A stretch of 64,000 nt of DNA from CAWGYT01 sp963826795 (GCA_963826795.1 CAWGYT010000027.1:124001-188000), one strand, 5' to 3'; positions 11,197-21,210 are shown, numbered from the stretch's first letter. Notes: generated by a model from the letters alone, not told the origin. A program made the numbers and translations.

Positions 11197-11802
11197 ATGA
11201 AACTGCTGTTGTTCAGCGATCTGCACTGCGACGTGAATGCGGCAAGGCGCATTGTCGAGCTGTCTCCGTCGGTTGACGTGGTGGTCGGCGCGGGTGACTT
11301 CGCGACGGTCCGGCACGGGCTGCACCTGACGCTCGAGGTACTCAGCCAAATCATCAAGCCGACGGTTCTGGTTCCGGGCAACAGCGAAACGCTGGACGAA
11401 CTGACGACGGCCTGCGAGGAGTGGACCGCGGCTCACGTCCTCCACGGTCGGGGCATTCAACTGGAGGGAATCGACTTCTACGGTCTTGGGGGCGCCGTCC
11501 CGGTGACTCCTTTTGGCTCGTGGAGCTTTGACCTGACCGAATCGCAAGCCCGCTCGCTGCTGGCCGGCTGCCCTGCCGGGGCCGTGCTGGTCAGCCACTC
11601 CCCTCCCCAGGGTGCCGTCGACCGCAGCTCGTCGGGAAAGAGCCTGGGTAGCGAGGCCGTTCGCGAGACGATTGAGCGGCAGAAACCAAGGCTGGTCGTC
11701 TGCGGACACATCCACGAAAGCGCTGGCAAGACAGCGACCATCGACGCCACGCCGGTGATCAATGCGGGCCCGCAGGGCATCGTTTTTGAGCTCAGCCGTT
11801 AA
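11197..11802 (+). CDS. Calcineurin-like metallophosphoesterase
   Basis: 201 residues with the metallophosphoesterase signature in order: SDLHCD (DxH), VVGAGDF (GD), VPGNSE (a variant of GNHE with Ser for His), VSHSPP and CGHIHE near residue 168. These residues hold the two metal ions in the family. No signal peptide or membrane segment is visible, so the enzyme is probably cytoplasmic. The substrate cannot be read from sequence; small stand-alone members of this family are diverse phosphodiesterases. It is transcribed divergently from the CotH gene and is followed after 218 bases by the TolC-like gene. Confidence 0.87.
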   Translation: MKLLLFSDLHCDVNAARRIVELSPSVDVVVGAGDFATVRHGLHLTLEVLSQIIKPTVLVPGNSETLDELTTACEEWTAAHVLHGRGIQLEGIDFYGLGGAVPVTPFGSWSFDLTESQARSLLAGCPAGAVLVSHSPPQGAVDRSSSGKSLGSEAVRETIERQKPRLVVCGHIHESAGKTATIDATPVINAGPQGIVFELSR

Positions 11803-12020
11803 AGTCGGCGGAATCGTCAAAGTTTAACTCGGCGCACTCCGATATCACCATTGCCGATCGCTCGATCATGTGACCTGCGCTGGCAGTGCTACCAGGTGAA
11901 GGCATCGGCCAAGGGGGGGACTTGAAGACACAACGCTGAGCTTGGCGCATGACGCTGCGCCAAGTCCCTTGGCCCATGTGAAGCCGCGCAGGAAGCAAAC
12001 CTTAGCAGGAAGCTAATCGG

Positions 12021-14198
12021 ATGGATCGGCGACACCACGGAATCCGGAAACTTGTCTGGCTGGTTCTGCTGCTTAGCGGCTGCCAGCCAACACAGCCGTA
12101 CTTCCTACACGAAGACGGCGATCTCTCTCATTATCTGGATAAGGCGACGGAGATCGAATATCCCGACGTCGACTCCGAACCGCTCCCGGACGCGATTCAG
12201 GCTCATGAGCCCTACACGCTGGTGAATGCCGAGCTGGGAAAGTTCTGGGATCTGTCGTTGGAAGAGGCCGTTTCGACGTCGCTGGCCAACAGCAAAGTCG
12301 TCCGCTCCATCGCGCAAGTACGCCAGACTCGCCAGGTCGGGCAGGGCGTGGCGACACCGCCGGAATCCCTGTCCTTGAACGCGGATTTCAATCAAACCAT
12401 TTACGACGTCGCGATTGCGGAATCGGGTCCCAACGGGGTCGAAACGGCGTTGGCAAACTTCGATGCCCAGTGGAACACCAACCTCTTCTGGGATCGGACC
12501 GATCGACCCCAGAACGTCGACCAACCCGGTGAACAGATCTTCGCTCGGATTCTGGAGCGGGACTTCATGAATTTCGAGTCCGAACTAACCAAGCGATCGA
12601 TCACGGGTACCCAGTGGTCGTTCCGCAACATCACGTCCTACGATTCCTCGAACCGACCGTTGCGAGAGGTCTTGAGCGAGTGGTTTACTTCGTTTGAAGC
12701 CGAAGCCCGGCATCCGCTGATGCGAGGCGGAGGAACGATGGTCAATCGCGTCCCCGTGCTGCTGGCGAGAATCCGCACGGACCAAACGCTGATCGTGTTC
12801 AACAATGCCGTCCGAGACTTGCTGATCGAGGTCGAGCGAGCTTATTGGGACTTGTATTTCTACTACCGCAATCTGGAAACGGCGAAGGTCAGTCGGGACA
12901 GCGCTTTGGGAACTTGGAAGCGAATCAACGCGATGTACGAAGAAGGCGGTCCGAATGTTTCCGGCGAACAGGAAGCCCAGGCTCGCGAGCAGTACTTTCT
13001 GTTTCGGGGTCGAGCGGAAGAGGCGAAGCGGGACCTTTTGAAGGCGGAGCGGCAACTTCGCTACCTGATGGGGATCGCCCCGACCGACGGTCGAATCATC
13101 CGCCCCTCGACGGAACCGACGCTTGCCAAAGTCGAGTTCGACTGGCACGACATTTTGACGGAGAGTCTGGTTCGTTCGCCCGAGGTTCGCCAGCGCAAGT
13201 GGGAAATCAAGCGGCGCGAATTGGAGCTGGTGGCCGCCCGCAACAACCTCTTGCCACAGGCGGATATCGTCGCGTTGTACCGCTGGTTGGGGCTGGGTGA
13301 CGACCTGCTAAGTTCCCACCGTAACGGGGCCAATTTTCCGGCTCCGGGATCGCTGGCCTGGGATGAGTTGAGCGAGGGTCGCTTCGCGGAATGGCGGCTC
13401 GGCTTTGACGTGCAAGTTCCCTTGGGCAACCGAGCCGCGATGGCGGGTGTTCGCCACCAACAACTTCAGCTGGCTCGCGCAAGGGCCCTCAAGGAGGACC
13501 TGGAGCTTGAAATCTCGCATGGCTTGACGGACGCGGTACAGAATCTGGACGCGAGCTACGCCCTGGCGTGGAGTGCATTCTTGCAACGAGCCGCCGCACG
13601 CCGGCAGGTGGAAGTCCTTGACAATAAGCTCAAAGCCGGCACCGTCACCCTCGAGTTCCTGTTGGACGCACAGCGCCGTGCCGCGGAAGCCGAGCGGGCG
13701 TTTTACCAAGCCGCCTTGCAATACAATCTCTCGATCCTCGAAGTCCACTACCGCAAAGGATCGTTGCTGGAATACTGTGGCGTCACGCTGGAAGAAGGTC
13801 CCTGGCCCGCAAAGGCCTACTTCGATACCTTGATTCGTGCTCGCCAACGTGATGCCAGCTACTTCTTCAACTACGGTTACTCTCGTCCCGGCGTCATCAG
13901 CCAGGGTCCGGTCCAGCAGACCTCGGACGATACCCTGAACGATGCGATGGAAGGCTTTGATCCGAGTCGTGCGGAGATGGCCGAACCTGTGGCCCCCGGC
14001 CCCGTGGACTCGAACGACCCCTACGGATTGCCGAACGGCGGGGGCGAGCCGATCCCAGAACCAGCCGACGCCAGCGACCAGTTGCGAAGTGCGTTGCGGT
14101 TCGCCTTGCCCACCGACGCCGATGAGGGGCCGGTTCTCAATCGACCCACGACGGACCACGCGGCTCCTAAGTTTGAATGGGACGCCGCATTCGAATAG
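12021..14198 (+). CDS. TolC-family outer-membrane lipoprotein
   Basis: 725 residues. The start has a basic stretch, a hydrophobic core and lipobox LLLSGC, so it is a probable lipoprotein. Two outer-membrane-efflux-protein repeats follow, with long amphipathic helices rich in Ala, Arg and Glu (for example AARRQVEVLDNKLKAGTVTL and QRRAAEAERAFYQAALQYN). TolC relatives form trimeric channels through the outer membrane for type I secretion or efflux. A Pro/Asp-rich tail of about 100 residues follows the channel domain. GGAAG lies a few bases before ATG 12021. No inner-membrane transporter or adaptor is encoded nearby. The last codons (GCCGCATTCGAATAG) are themselves one unit of the tandem repeat that follows. 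Confidence 0.88.
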   Translation: MDRRHHGIRKLVWLVLLLSGCQPTQPYFLHEDGDLSHYLDKATEIEYPDVDSEPLPDAIQAHEPYTLVNAELGKFWDLSLEEAVSTSLANSKVVRSIAQVRQTRQVGQGVATPPESLSLNADFNQTIYDVAIAESGPNGVETALANFDAQWNTNLFWDRTDRPQNVDQPGEQIFARILERDFMNFESELTKRSITGTQWSFRNITSYDSSNRPLREVLSEWFTSFEAEARHPLMRGGGTMVNRVPVLLARIRTDQTLIVFNNAVRDLLIEVERAYWDLYFYYRNLETAKVSRDSALGTWKRINAMYEEGGPNVSGEQEAQAREQYFLFRGRAEEAKRDLLKAERQLRYLMGIAPTDGRIIRPSTEPTLAKVEFDWHDILTESLVRSPEVRQRKWEIKRRELELVAARNNLLPQADIVALYRWLGLGDDLLSSHRNGANFPAPGSLAWDELSEGRFAEWRLGFDVQVPLGNRAAMAGVRHQQLQLARARALKEDLELEISHGLTDAVQNLDASYALAWSAFLQRAAARRQVEVLDNKLKAGTVTLEFLLDAQRRAAEAERAFYQAALQYNLSILEVHYRKGSLLEYCGVTLEEGPWPAKAYFDTLIRARQRDASYFFNYGYSRPGVISQGPVQQTSDDTLNDAMEGFDPSRAEMAEPVAPGPVDSNDPYGLPNGGGEPIPEPADASDQLRSALRFALPTDADEGPVLNRPTTDHAAPKFEWDAAFE

Positions 14199-14266
14199 CA
14201 CGTGGCCGCATTCGAATCGCACCTGGCCGCATTCGAATCGCCCTGGCGGCATTCGAATCGCACCTG
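14184..14266. repeat. Tandem 21-base repeat overlapping the 3' end of the TolC-like gene
   Basis: Four copies of GCCGCATTCGAATCGCACCTG-type sequence lie head to tail at 14184, 14205, 14226 (20 bases) and 14246. The first copy is inside the coding sequence: it encodes AAFE and has TAG where the other units have TCG. The array therefore looks like expansion of the gene's own 3' end with loss of the stop in the extra copies. Each unit contains the palindrome ATTCGAAT. Confidence 0.88.
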
Positions 14267-14283
14267 GCCCACCCCCATCCCGT

Positions 14284-14587
14284 CCCTTCTCCCCAACGCG
14301 GGAGAAGGTGGCCGAAGGCCGGATGAGGGGGCAAAGCGGATCGACAGGCACGAAACCCTCACCCGCCCGGGCCCCGCTGGCGGGCCCCGGGCGACCTCTC
14401 CCGGTCGCGGGAGAGGTGACGGCAATCTGTCCCTTCTCAAAACGCAACAGCACGTGGCCGACCCGCGTCCCGTCCCTTCTCCCCAACGCGGGAGAAGGTG
14501 GCCGACCCGCCGTCCCGTCCCTTCTCCCCGACGCGGGAGAAGGTGGCCGACCCCCATCCCGTCCCTTCTCCCCGACGCGGGAGAAGG
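14284..14587. repeat. Cluster of GGGAGAAGG-type hairpins
   Basis: Four copies of a palindrome with arms CCTTCTCCC and GGGAGAAGG around a CCAACGC or CCGACGC loop occur at 14284-14310, 14474-14500, 14519-14543 and 14563-14587. A shorter relative (ACCTCTCCC/GGGAGAGGT) lies at 14394-14417. Two copies are followed by TGGCCGAAGGCCGGATGAGG. The cluster fills the spacer between the TolC-like and phosphodiesterase genes (14199-14728), where I find no credible gene. Dispersed repeats of this look are common in environmental genomes; function unknown, though the hairpins could stop transcription from the TolC-like gene. Confidence 0.85.
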
Positions 14588-14728
14588 TGGCCGAAGGCCG
14601 GATGAGGGGGCCTCTCCTCAACGCACATCGTCCCCCGTCGCAAAAAACGGTGGCAAAGCCGACTCTGTCGAATGTGCCTCCGCTACAATGACCCTCAGCT
14701 GGTGTCGATTCTTCGGAAAGCCGTTGGG

Positions 14729-16996
14729 ATGACTCAAGGGACTCGATTGACGCAGTCGAGCTGCCAGCGTCTGCTCGGAATCGCAGTCGCCCTGGTGATG
14801 GTCCGCGCGGCGGCACATGGTCAATCGATCGAGCACGTGATCCAGATCAGCGTCGATGGATTGCATGCAGGCCAGCTCTTGTCGCTGCTGCAGACCGAGC
14901 CGGATCGTTTCCCGAATTTCCGACGTTTCGTCAGCGAAGGAAGCACGACATTTGACGCGAGAATCGATCAGTTCAGTCCCTTCACCTTGCCGAATCATAC
15001 GTCGATGCTCACCGGGCGACCGGTCCTGCAGCCGGCTGACGATCCGACTCTCCATCACGGATATACGAACAACTCGGATCCACCGAAGGACGCGACGCTG
15101 CACAACTCCGGCAATCCGGCCGTGGCGTACGTGGCAAGCACCTTCGATGTCGCCCACGACCACGGATTATCAACGGCGCTTTACACGGGAAAAGACAAGT
15201 TCATCATTTATCAACAGAGCTACAATGCCACGGCGATGACCCCGGGCGGGCGGGGCGATACGTTTCTGGAAAACGGGGATCAAGGCCGCAACAAGATCGA
15301 CAAGTACGAATTCGAAGTCGTTTCCAATACCTCCAGCGGAATCATGGAAACACTCGTCGCCGACTTTGCGGCGGATCCCTTCAATTACACATTCCTCCAC
15401 TTACTGGAACCGGACGCGGTCGGACACGCCTGGGGCTGGCGCAGCCAGGAATGGAACGAGATCGTCGAGCTGGTGGACGGGGAGCTTGGCCAGTTGTTTA
15501 CAATGATCCAGTCGAATTCACGGCTGGCCGATCGCACGGCACTGATCTTGACCGCGGACCACGGCGGTTCACTGCTCGGACACGACGATCCGCAGGATCC
15601 GAATATGTTTCGAGTGCCTTTTTTCGTCTGGGGCCCCAGCGTCAGCCCCGGGACGGATCTTTATGAGCTCAATCTACTCACGCGCAGCAACCCGAGTGAC
15701 CGGCAGACAACCTACCTCGACACGCTGCAGCCCGTCCGCAATTCGGACAGTGGCAATCTCGCGTTGGCCTTACTGGGCCTGCCGCCGATTGACGGATCAA
15801 CGATCAACGCGCGACAGGACTTGCGCGTTCAGCTGCCGGTGGTTGCGAGATGGGACGGCAGCAGCGAGTTGGCAGGCGTCGCGGGCAACGGGACGGACTG
15901 GAACGACCGGCGTAACTGGACGCGGACCTCGAATGTGGACCGGGCACCCATCGCGGGAGACATCATCCAGCTTCCGAACCTTGACCTAGCTCAGTCGCTG
16001 TCACTGACTGACGACCTGCGAATCCAGTCGCTGCACGTCGCCGGCGAGTACGATCTGGGCAATGCCTCGATCAGGTTATTGACCGGAGAAGTCGACGTCG
16101 ACGAATCGGGAAGCCTGAGTCTCGCGGGCGACCTGGACAGCCCGCAAGGGATCATCAAGAACGGCTCCGGCACGCTGCGCCTGCGCGAAGGACGGATCAC
16201 CGAACTACTGCTCGCGGAAGGACGCGTCGAGGGCAACCTCACGGTGCAGGGCGACGCCCTGAATCGTGGCCTGTTGGCACCCGGAATCGGCTTGGGCGAA
16301 ATTCAAGTGCAGGGCGATTTGACGCAAGCCGCGGCGGGCGTTTTGGAGTTCGAACTCTGGACGGATGGGCAATCCGATCGAATTTCGGTCGAAGGACGCT
16401 TGAACAACCGCGGCACGCTTTCGCTGCTGCCCGGCGAGGTCGCTGCTGACCCGGTGGATCACGGCACCTTTCAACGTTGGACATTGCTTACGTTCGCCCG
16501 CCAGATCGGCCGCTTCTGGAACGTCCGCTATGACAATCAGGTTACTCCGCTATCCTTCGAAACCTCCTCATTTCATGCTGGAGGCGGACTCTTTCGAATC
16601 GTCGAGTACGGCACCCGACAGATTGCGTTTGTCAATTATCGCGCCATCGAGGGAGATGCCAACGGCGATGGCGCGTTCGACACGCAGGACCTGGTCGCCG
16701 TCTTCGCAGCCGGGGGCTACGAAAACGGAACTGGGGCGGATGCCGATTGGACGACGGGCGATTGGGATCTCGATCAGGACTTTACATCGAGCGACCTGGT
16801 CGCGGCTTTCGCGGCCGGCGCTTTCGAACAGCCGTCGCTGCTGAGCGACCCCTCGGCGCCCGTTGTGCCCGAGCCCCAAGGGATGGGCGCGTTGTGGATG
16901 GCGTTCGTCGCCGCGCGACTGCTCGCTTGCCCGCGCAGGGCACGAATCAATTCAACTGTTTCGGCGTCAGCCAATCCACTCGGATCAGCCAGCTGA
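14729..16996 (+). CDS. Secreted nucleotide pyrophosphatase/phosphodiesterase-like enzyme with PEP-CTERM-like tail
   Basis: 755 residues. A hydrophobic leader (LLGIAVALVMVRAAAHG) precedes an alkaline-phosphatase-superfamily domain: QISVDGLH (metal Asp), FTLPNHTSMLTG (Thr nucleophile as in NPP enzymes), LLEPDAVGHAWG and LTADHGG for the second metal site. A beta-rich stretch of about 250 residues follows, with LSLAGDLDSPQG-type autotransporter-like repeats. Then come paired EF-hand-like repeats GDANGDGAFDTQDL and GDWDLDQDFTSSDL, and a tail VVPEPQGMGALWMAF...RRAR, which has the PEP motif, hydrophobic segment and basic end of an exosortase sorting signal. Start ATG 14729 is chosen over ATG 14672 because the leader then has normal length. 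No exosortase gene is in the window. Confidence 0.87.
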   Translation: MTQGTRLTQSSCQRLLGIAVALVMVRAAAHGQSIEHVIQISVDGLHAGQLLSLLQTEPDRFPNFRRFVSEGSTTFDARIDQFSPFTLPNHTSMLTGRPVLQPADDPTLHHGYTNNSDPPKDATLHNSGNPAVAYVASTFDVAHDHGLSTALYTGKDKFIIYQQSYNATAMTPGGRGDTFLENGDQGRNKIDKYEFEVVSNTSSGIMETLVADFAADPFNYTFLHLLEPDAVGHAWGWRSQEWNEIVELVDGELGQLFTMIQSNSRLADRTALILTADHGGSLLGHDDPQDPNMFRVPFFVWGPSVSPGTDLYELNLLTRSNPSDRQTTYLDTLQPVRNSDSGNLALALLGLPPIDGSTINARQDLRVQLPVVARWDGSSELAGVAGNGTDWNDRRNWTRTSNVDRAPIAGDIIQLPNLDLAQSLSLTDDLRIQSLHVAGEYDLGNASIRLLTGEVDVDESGSLSLAGDLDSPQGIIKNGSGTLRLREGRITELLLAEGRVEGNLTVQGDALNRGLLAPGIGLGEIQVQGDLTQAAAGVLEFELWTDGQSDRISVEGRLNNRGTLSLLPGEVAADPVDHGTFQRWTLLTFARQIGRFWNVRYDNQVTPLSFETSSFHAGGGLFRIVEYGTRQIAFVNYRAIEGDANGDGAFDTQDLVAVFAAGGYENGTGADADWTTGDWDLDQDFTSSDLVAAFAAGAFEQPSLLSDPSAPVVPEPQGMGALWMAFVAARLLACPRRARINSTVSASANPLGSAS

Positions 16997-17034
16997 TCCC
17001 TCCCTCGAACCACTGATTTTCGAAGGACGACCTC

Positions 17035-17682
17035 ATTTCTCAAGAACTCGATCAGCTGCGGCGGCTCGTCGCTGAATATGAACAACAGCTGAGCTTAATC
17101 GCGTGCGAAATCCACGACGGGCTCTTGCAATATGTCGTCGCGGCTCATTTGGCCTCCGCGCGAGTCCTGCGCCGGTTCGCCGAGCGCGGCGAAGCCGCTC
17201 CGACCGAAATCGACTTGCTTCAGGCCTATCTGCGAGAAGCAATGACGGAGGGACGCCGGCTGATCAACGGGATCGAGCCGCTCCAGCTGGACTCGGTCGC
17301 TCTGGCGGAATCCCTGCAGCGTTTGATCGACGAAGCGACTTGCCTGCAAGAATTGAAGGTCGCGGTCGACGTGCAGATTGCCCCGGAGCCCCACCCCGCC
17401 ATGGCGCGGCTGATCTATCGCACCGTCCAGGAATCGATTCGCAACCTGTGCCAGCACAGTCAAGCCACGGAAGCAAGAATCACGGTACGCGTCGACGGGC
17501 CGTGTGTGCGGGTGGAGGTCCAAGACAACGGGGTCGGGTTCGATCCAACACAAATCGACTCGGATCGATTTGGACTTCGAGGAATGCGTCGCCGAGCGGA
17601 AGCGGCGGGCGGAAGTTTGAGGATTTTCAGCCAAGCCGGCCAGGGTACGCGGATCGAATTGACGGTGACGCAGGGCGGCTAG
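17035..17682 (+). CDS. Small histidine kinase (HisKA_3 / HATPase_c) with non-standard start
   Basis: About 215 residues without any sensor or membrane region. A short coiled-coil-like N-terminus (SQELDQLRRLVAEYEQQL) leads into the H-box EIHDGLLQYVVAAH (His about residue 27). The HATPase_c domain follows with N-box QESIRNLCQHSQ, G1 DNGVGFDP and G2 FGLRGMRRRAEAAGG. The frame is open from TGA at 17014. The only start placing the H-box inside the protein is ATT at 17035, preceded by GAAGGA at good spacing; the next candidate, TTG 17125, would cut off the phospho-acceptor His. It is probably a soluble NarL-type kinase; no response regulator is adjacent. It ends on a CTAG shared with the convergent gene. 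Confidence 0.8.
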   Translation: MSQELDQLRRLVAEYEQQLSLIACEIHDGLLQYVVAAHLASARVLRRFAERGEAAPTEIDLLQAYLREAMTEGRRLINGIEPLQLDSVALAESLQRLIDEATCLQELKVAVDVQIAPEPHPAMARLIYRTVQESIRNLCQHSQATEARITVRVDGPCVRVEVQDNGVGFDPTQIDSDRFGLRGMRRRAEAAGGSLRIFSQAGQGTRIELTVTQGG

Positions 17683-20600
17683 TGCTTTTCTTTGTCGCTG
17701 GCCAGCGCGGCGGCAATCTTGGTCAGCGCGTCGCCGCCCACGAACTGGCCGAACGCTTCGTCAACCGCCGCCGCCACGTAGCCACCGGATTGAAACGCCA
17801 AGACGAGGTCGCCCGAATCGAAGTCGCCGTCACAATTCCAATCACCCGCAGCCCAACCGGAATTGCCAGAGCTCGCATCTTCGTATTCACCCAGGACAAA
17901 GACCGCCACCAGATCGGCCGAATCGAAAACACCGTCGAGGTTTGCGTCACCGTACGTGGTTTGCAGTCGCCCCTGAATCAGCTCGTCGCGATCCGCATCG
18001 TTAACCACTCCATCGCCGTTCAGGTCGTATTCCGGCGGCGGCAGCTCGGCTTGCAGTGCGTCACACAGCAAATCGATGTCGATTGCGTCAATCACTCCGT
18101 CGGCATTGAAGTCACCTGACACGGGGACGATAAACATGGACACGACCGCGGGAATGATCCGGCCCACGGGCATTCCGTCGGGGCCCGCCGAAAATCCCGC
18201 CGAACCCCGCAGCAGATGCATCGTCGGGCTGAAAACGGGGACTCCATTCAGATTCGACGGGTCGACCGCGTCGTTGTCGTTGGCAAGTGACATGGTGATG
18301 TCAATTGCGCCGGGTTGAGGTCCGGGGATCGTGCCATCGTAATTCCGCACATTGTCGCCATTGTCATACAGTACGGCATAGGTGGCGGTGATGTGCCCCG
18401 TGTAGGCTCCGTTACTGCCGTCGTAGCCATCGCCGAAACGGAGCCCCGCCGTAATCGGCGACCCGGGATCCACCTGGTTGCGATTGGCCACCAGGACGCT
18501 CTGGCTGAGTGTTACGTCGGGGCCTCCGTAACCGGCCTCGACGCCCTGGTTGTTGTGCATGAACACCGAATCGCTGATCGTCACCCAGTTGGTATTGCTT
18601 GACGCGATCCCTTCATGAAACGCGCCCTCGATCCAGGCCCGGACGACTTCCAGCCGCGCTCCGTTGTGGTCGAGTCCGTCGTCTTTCGTGTTAATCACAA
18701 AGCTGTCTTCGAACCGCGAAACCTCTCCGGACGCGTGAGCCCCGGAAAAATAGAAGCCGTCGTTGTCGTCGTCGACAAACGTCTGCTGGTCGTCGGGAAT
18801 ATTGATCAGCCAGGTGTGATCGATCCGGGCGACACTCGAACTGAACTCGCCGCCGGTGTCGACTCGAGAAATCACCGAGTTGGAAATATTGACGTAGCCG
18901 CTGGACGCGGCGAAACCTTTGCCGACATCGGCGATGACGTAACACCCGTCACAGGTCACTGTGGCCCGCACCGCCTTGATCACGGGTTGGCTATTCGAAT
19001 GGCCGAAGGTGCCGCGTCGTATCGGCACCCCCGTTGGTCAAGAACGTATGCTGCAACCGGCTCTCCAGCGAACCGGTGAACTCCAGTCCGCCCCATGGCT
19101 GGCTGGGGTCGAGCGAATTGAACAGGACCGGCGCTTCCATCGTGCCCAGCGACTGCAGGCGGCCCGCGACCAAGAGGTTGGTGCGGTCCCCGAGCAAGAC
19201 GCGCGTCCCGGCCTCGATCGTCAAACTGGAACCTGCGGGTATCGTCAAGTCACCTGTCACGTGGTATTCGGTGTCGGCCGTCCAGACGACATCGCCAGCC
19301 AACGCGCCAGCAACGGATTGCGTCGGAAAGTCGGCCCCGAGCACACGGATCTGACGCGCGTCGTCCCCGGTCGACACTTGAAAGTCGGCGTTGGCTTGCA
19401 CGGTCGGCGCAAGTGTTGCGACCCCCTTTTTGAAGATCAAGCCCGTCTCGGACAATTCGGCCGTATTGTCCAGGCTGAGCTGATCCGTGTAGGCCGTGTC
19501 GATCTGACCTTGCCAATTCACGCCGCTGGCCACGATGGGGAGAATCTCGTTTGGACGTGTGGCAAGCGGTGTGATCAAGCGAATCGACGTCTGCTTCCAA
19601 GACGCGCCCGTGCCCGTGTACCACTCGCCCGCGCTGTTCTGGGCGACCACCTCAACGGAATGCTGCCCCGCCGCCAGACCGCTCAGCACAATCGGCTCAC
19701 TCACCGGCCGCAACTCGCTGAGCTCGCCACCGGGCACACGATATCGATACTCGGTCACGCCCGGGCCGCCCACGTCCAGGGTAACTGACCCATCCGGCGT
19801 CGCGGCCCCACGGGCTGTCACGGTGGCACCGGCCGGCACGTAGGCTCCCAGGTCCAACCCATCCGGCGCTTGACCGCGCGCCGGGGAAGTGTCTTGGAGC
19901 GCGTAGTCCCCCGCGGCGGGATCGACGAACATCGGATCGCCATCCAGATTGCCGATCCCCAGATCGTGCGCGTTAACCGGTGCTCCGCCAAAATCGACGA
20001 TCTCGTTGGGAATCAGATTGTAATCGACATTTAGCAACGTCCGGAACGCGGGCGTATCGATCAGGTTTTTGAAGAGCTGGTTGTTGCCGGAGAAGATATT
20101 CCCCAGCAGAGCCGCGCCCTTACCCGCGCCCAGGACCGCGGTTCCGCCCACTTCGTTAAACTGGATGGCGGCGATCCGAGAATCGATAAACACGTTGTGC
20201 TCGAGCGTGGCGAAGGCGTCCTCTTTCAGCAACAGGGCGTGGTCATTATTCACGAACAGATTGCGAACCACGGTGATCTCGGTGCGATTCGGCGCGCCCG
20301 TCTGGGGCAAGCCCGTCGCGATGGCATTCGACGTGGTATTGCGGCTGGTGTTCTTGTGGAAGTTCATGAACACATTGCCTTCAATGTGAGCGTCGGTTCC
20401 ATCCAGGTCCAGTCCGTCGTCGCCACCTCCCAGAAACACGTTGTTCAGAACCTGCAAGACGGGCCCGGGACGATCGGCGCCCAGAAAGTCGATCACGTCG
20501 CCCTCGTTATTACTATTGGCGAAGACATTGCCTTCGATCACCAGATACTCGTCCCCGGAGAGTTGAGTCCCGTGAATGATCTCTCCGCCGGATGAGGTCG

Positions 20601-21210
20601 GGAACTGCGAGTTGCGGACGATCAGCGACGGATGACTTAACTCCAAAATGGTCGTCGACGTACCTGACCAGACGATCTGGTCCAAGAACAAGCGGGCGTG
20701 ATCCACTTCGATGGCACCGCCCTGAGTATCGCCCCCGATCATGTCGGCGTAGGTGATCCGATTGTCGAGCTGCGTCCTGTCGAACTTCAGCCCCGACCAC
20801 TTCCCGCCACCTGGCATGCGATCGAAGCGAATCCGATCGGTCGGCGTTCCTTCGGCCACCAAGCGGCCTTTGACTTCCAGACCCGTGCTGGCCCGGAATT
20901 GCACCTCCGCGCCGGGTTCGATCGTCAACGTCACGTTCGGCTCGACCACGACGTTGCCGACCACTTCATAGGGCGATTCCGCCGCGGTCCAGACCGTATC
21001 CGCAGTCAGGCTACCCGAGACGACGGCCAGCAGTTGCCGAGGCTCAAGTGCCTCCGCGTGTACGGAATGCCGCAGGATCGTATTCCGCCGCGATGCACGC
21101 GCGTCGCGAGCTAAGCGGGGGAAAGGGCGAAAGAAGAACTCCATGGGAAATGGGCCCCTGAAATCGTCGGCCAGGCCGACTGACTTGTGTCTGTTCCGAA
21201 TAGGTTTCAT
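17679..21210 (-). CDS. Secreted right-handed beta-helix protein with EF-hand module, frameshifted
   Basis: About 1180 residues. The N-terminus has HAEALEPRQLLAVVSG (LEPRxLLA export-associated motif). Two beta-helix regions with pectate-lyase-like ladders follow (LTIEPGAEVQFRA, VLQVLNNVFLGGGDDGLDLD, then LTIEAGTRVLLGDRTNLLVA and FEDSFVINTKDDGLDHNGA). The C-terminus has EF-hand-like pairs GDFNADGVIDAIDIDLLCDA, GDANLDGVFDSADL and GDWNCDGDFDSGDL. The frame changes once near 19000-19035: ADTTR in the first frame must join TFGHSNSQPVIKAV in the second. Without the correction the first frame stops at 18991. ATG 21210 is the likely start; ATG 21144 is an alternative. Probably a surface-exposed polysaccharide-binding or -degrading protein; no catalytic residues can be assigned. 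Confidence 0.84.

Noticed and set aside
14284..14587. CRISPR-like array
   Set aside because: Intervals between the repeats are unequal and include no uniform spacers; repeats are strong hairpins of a dispersed type and no cas gene is near.
14202..14732. Possible small gene in the repeat cluster
   Set aside because: The reading frame consists only of the tandem and hairpin repeats and has no ribosome-binding site.
13308..14816. Minus-strand open frame across the TolC-like gene end and hairpin cluster
   Set aside because: It runs antisense through the coding region and through palindromic repeats; the translated repeats reflect DNA structure, not a protein family.
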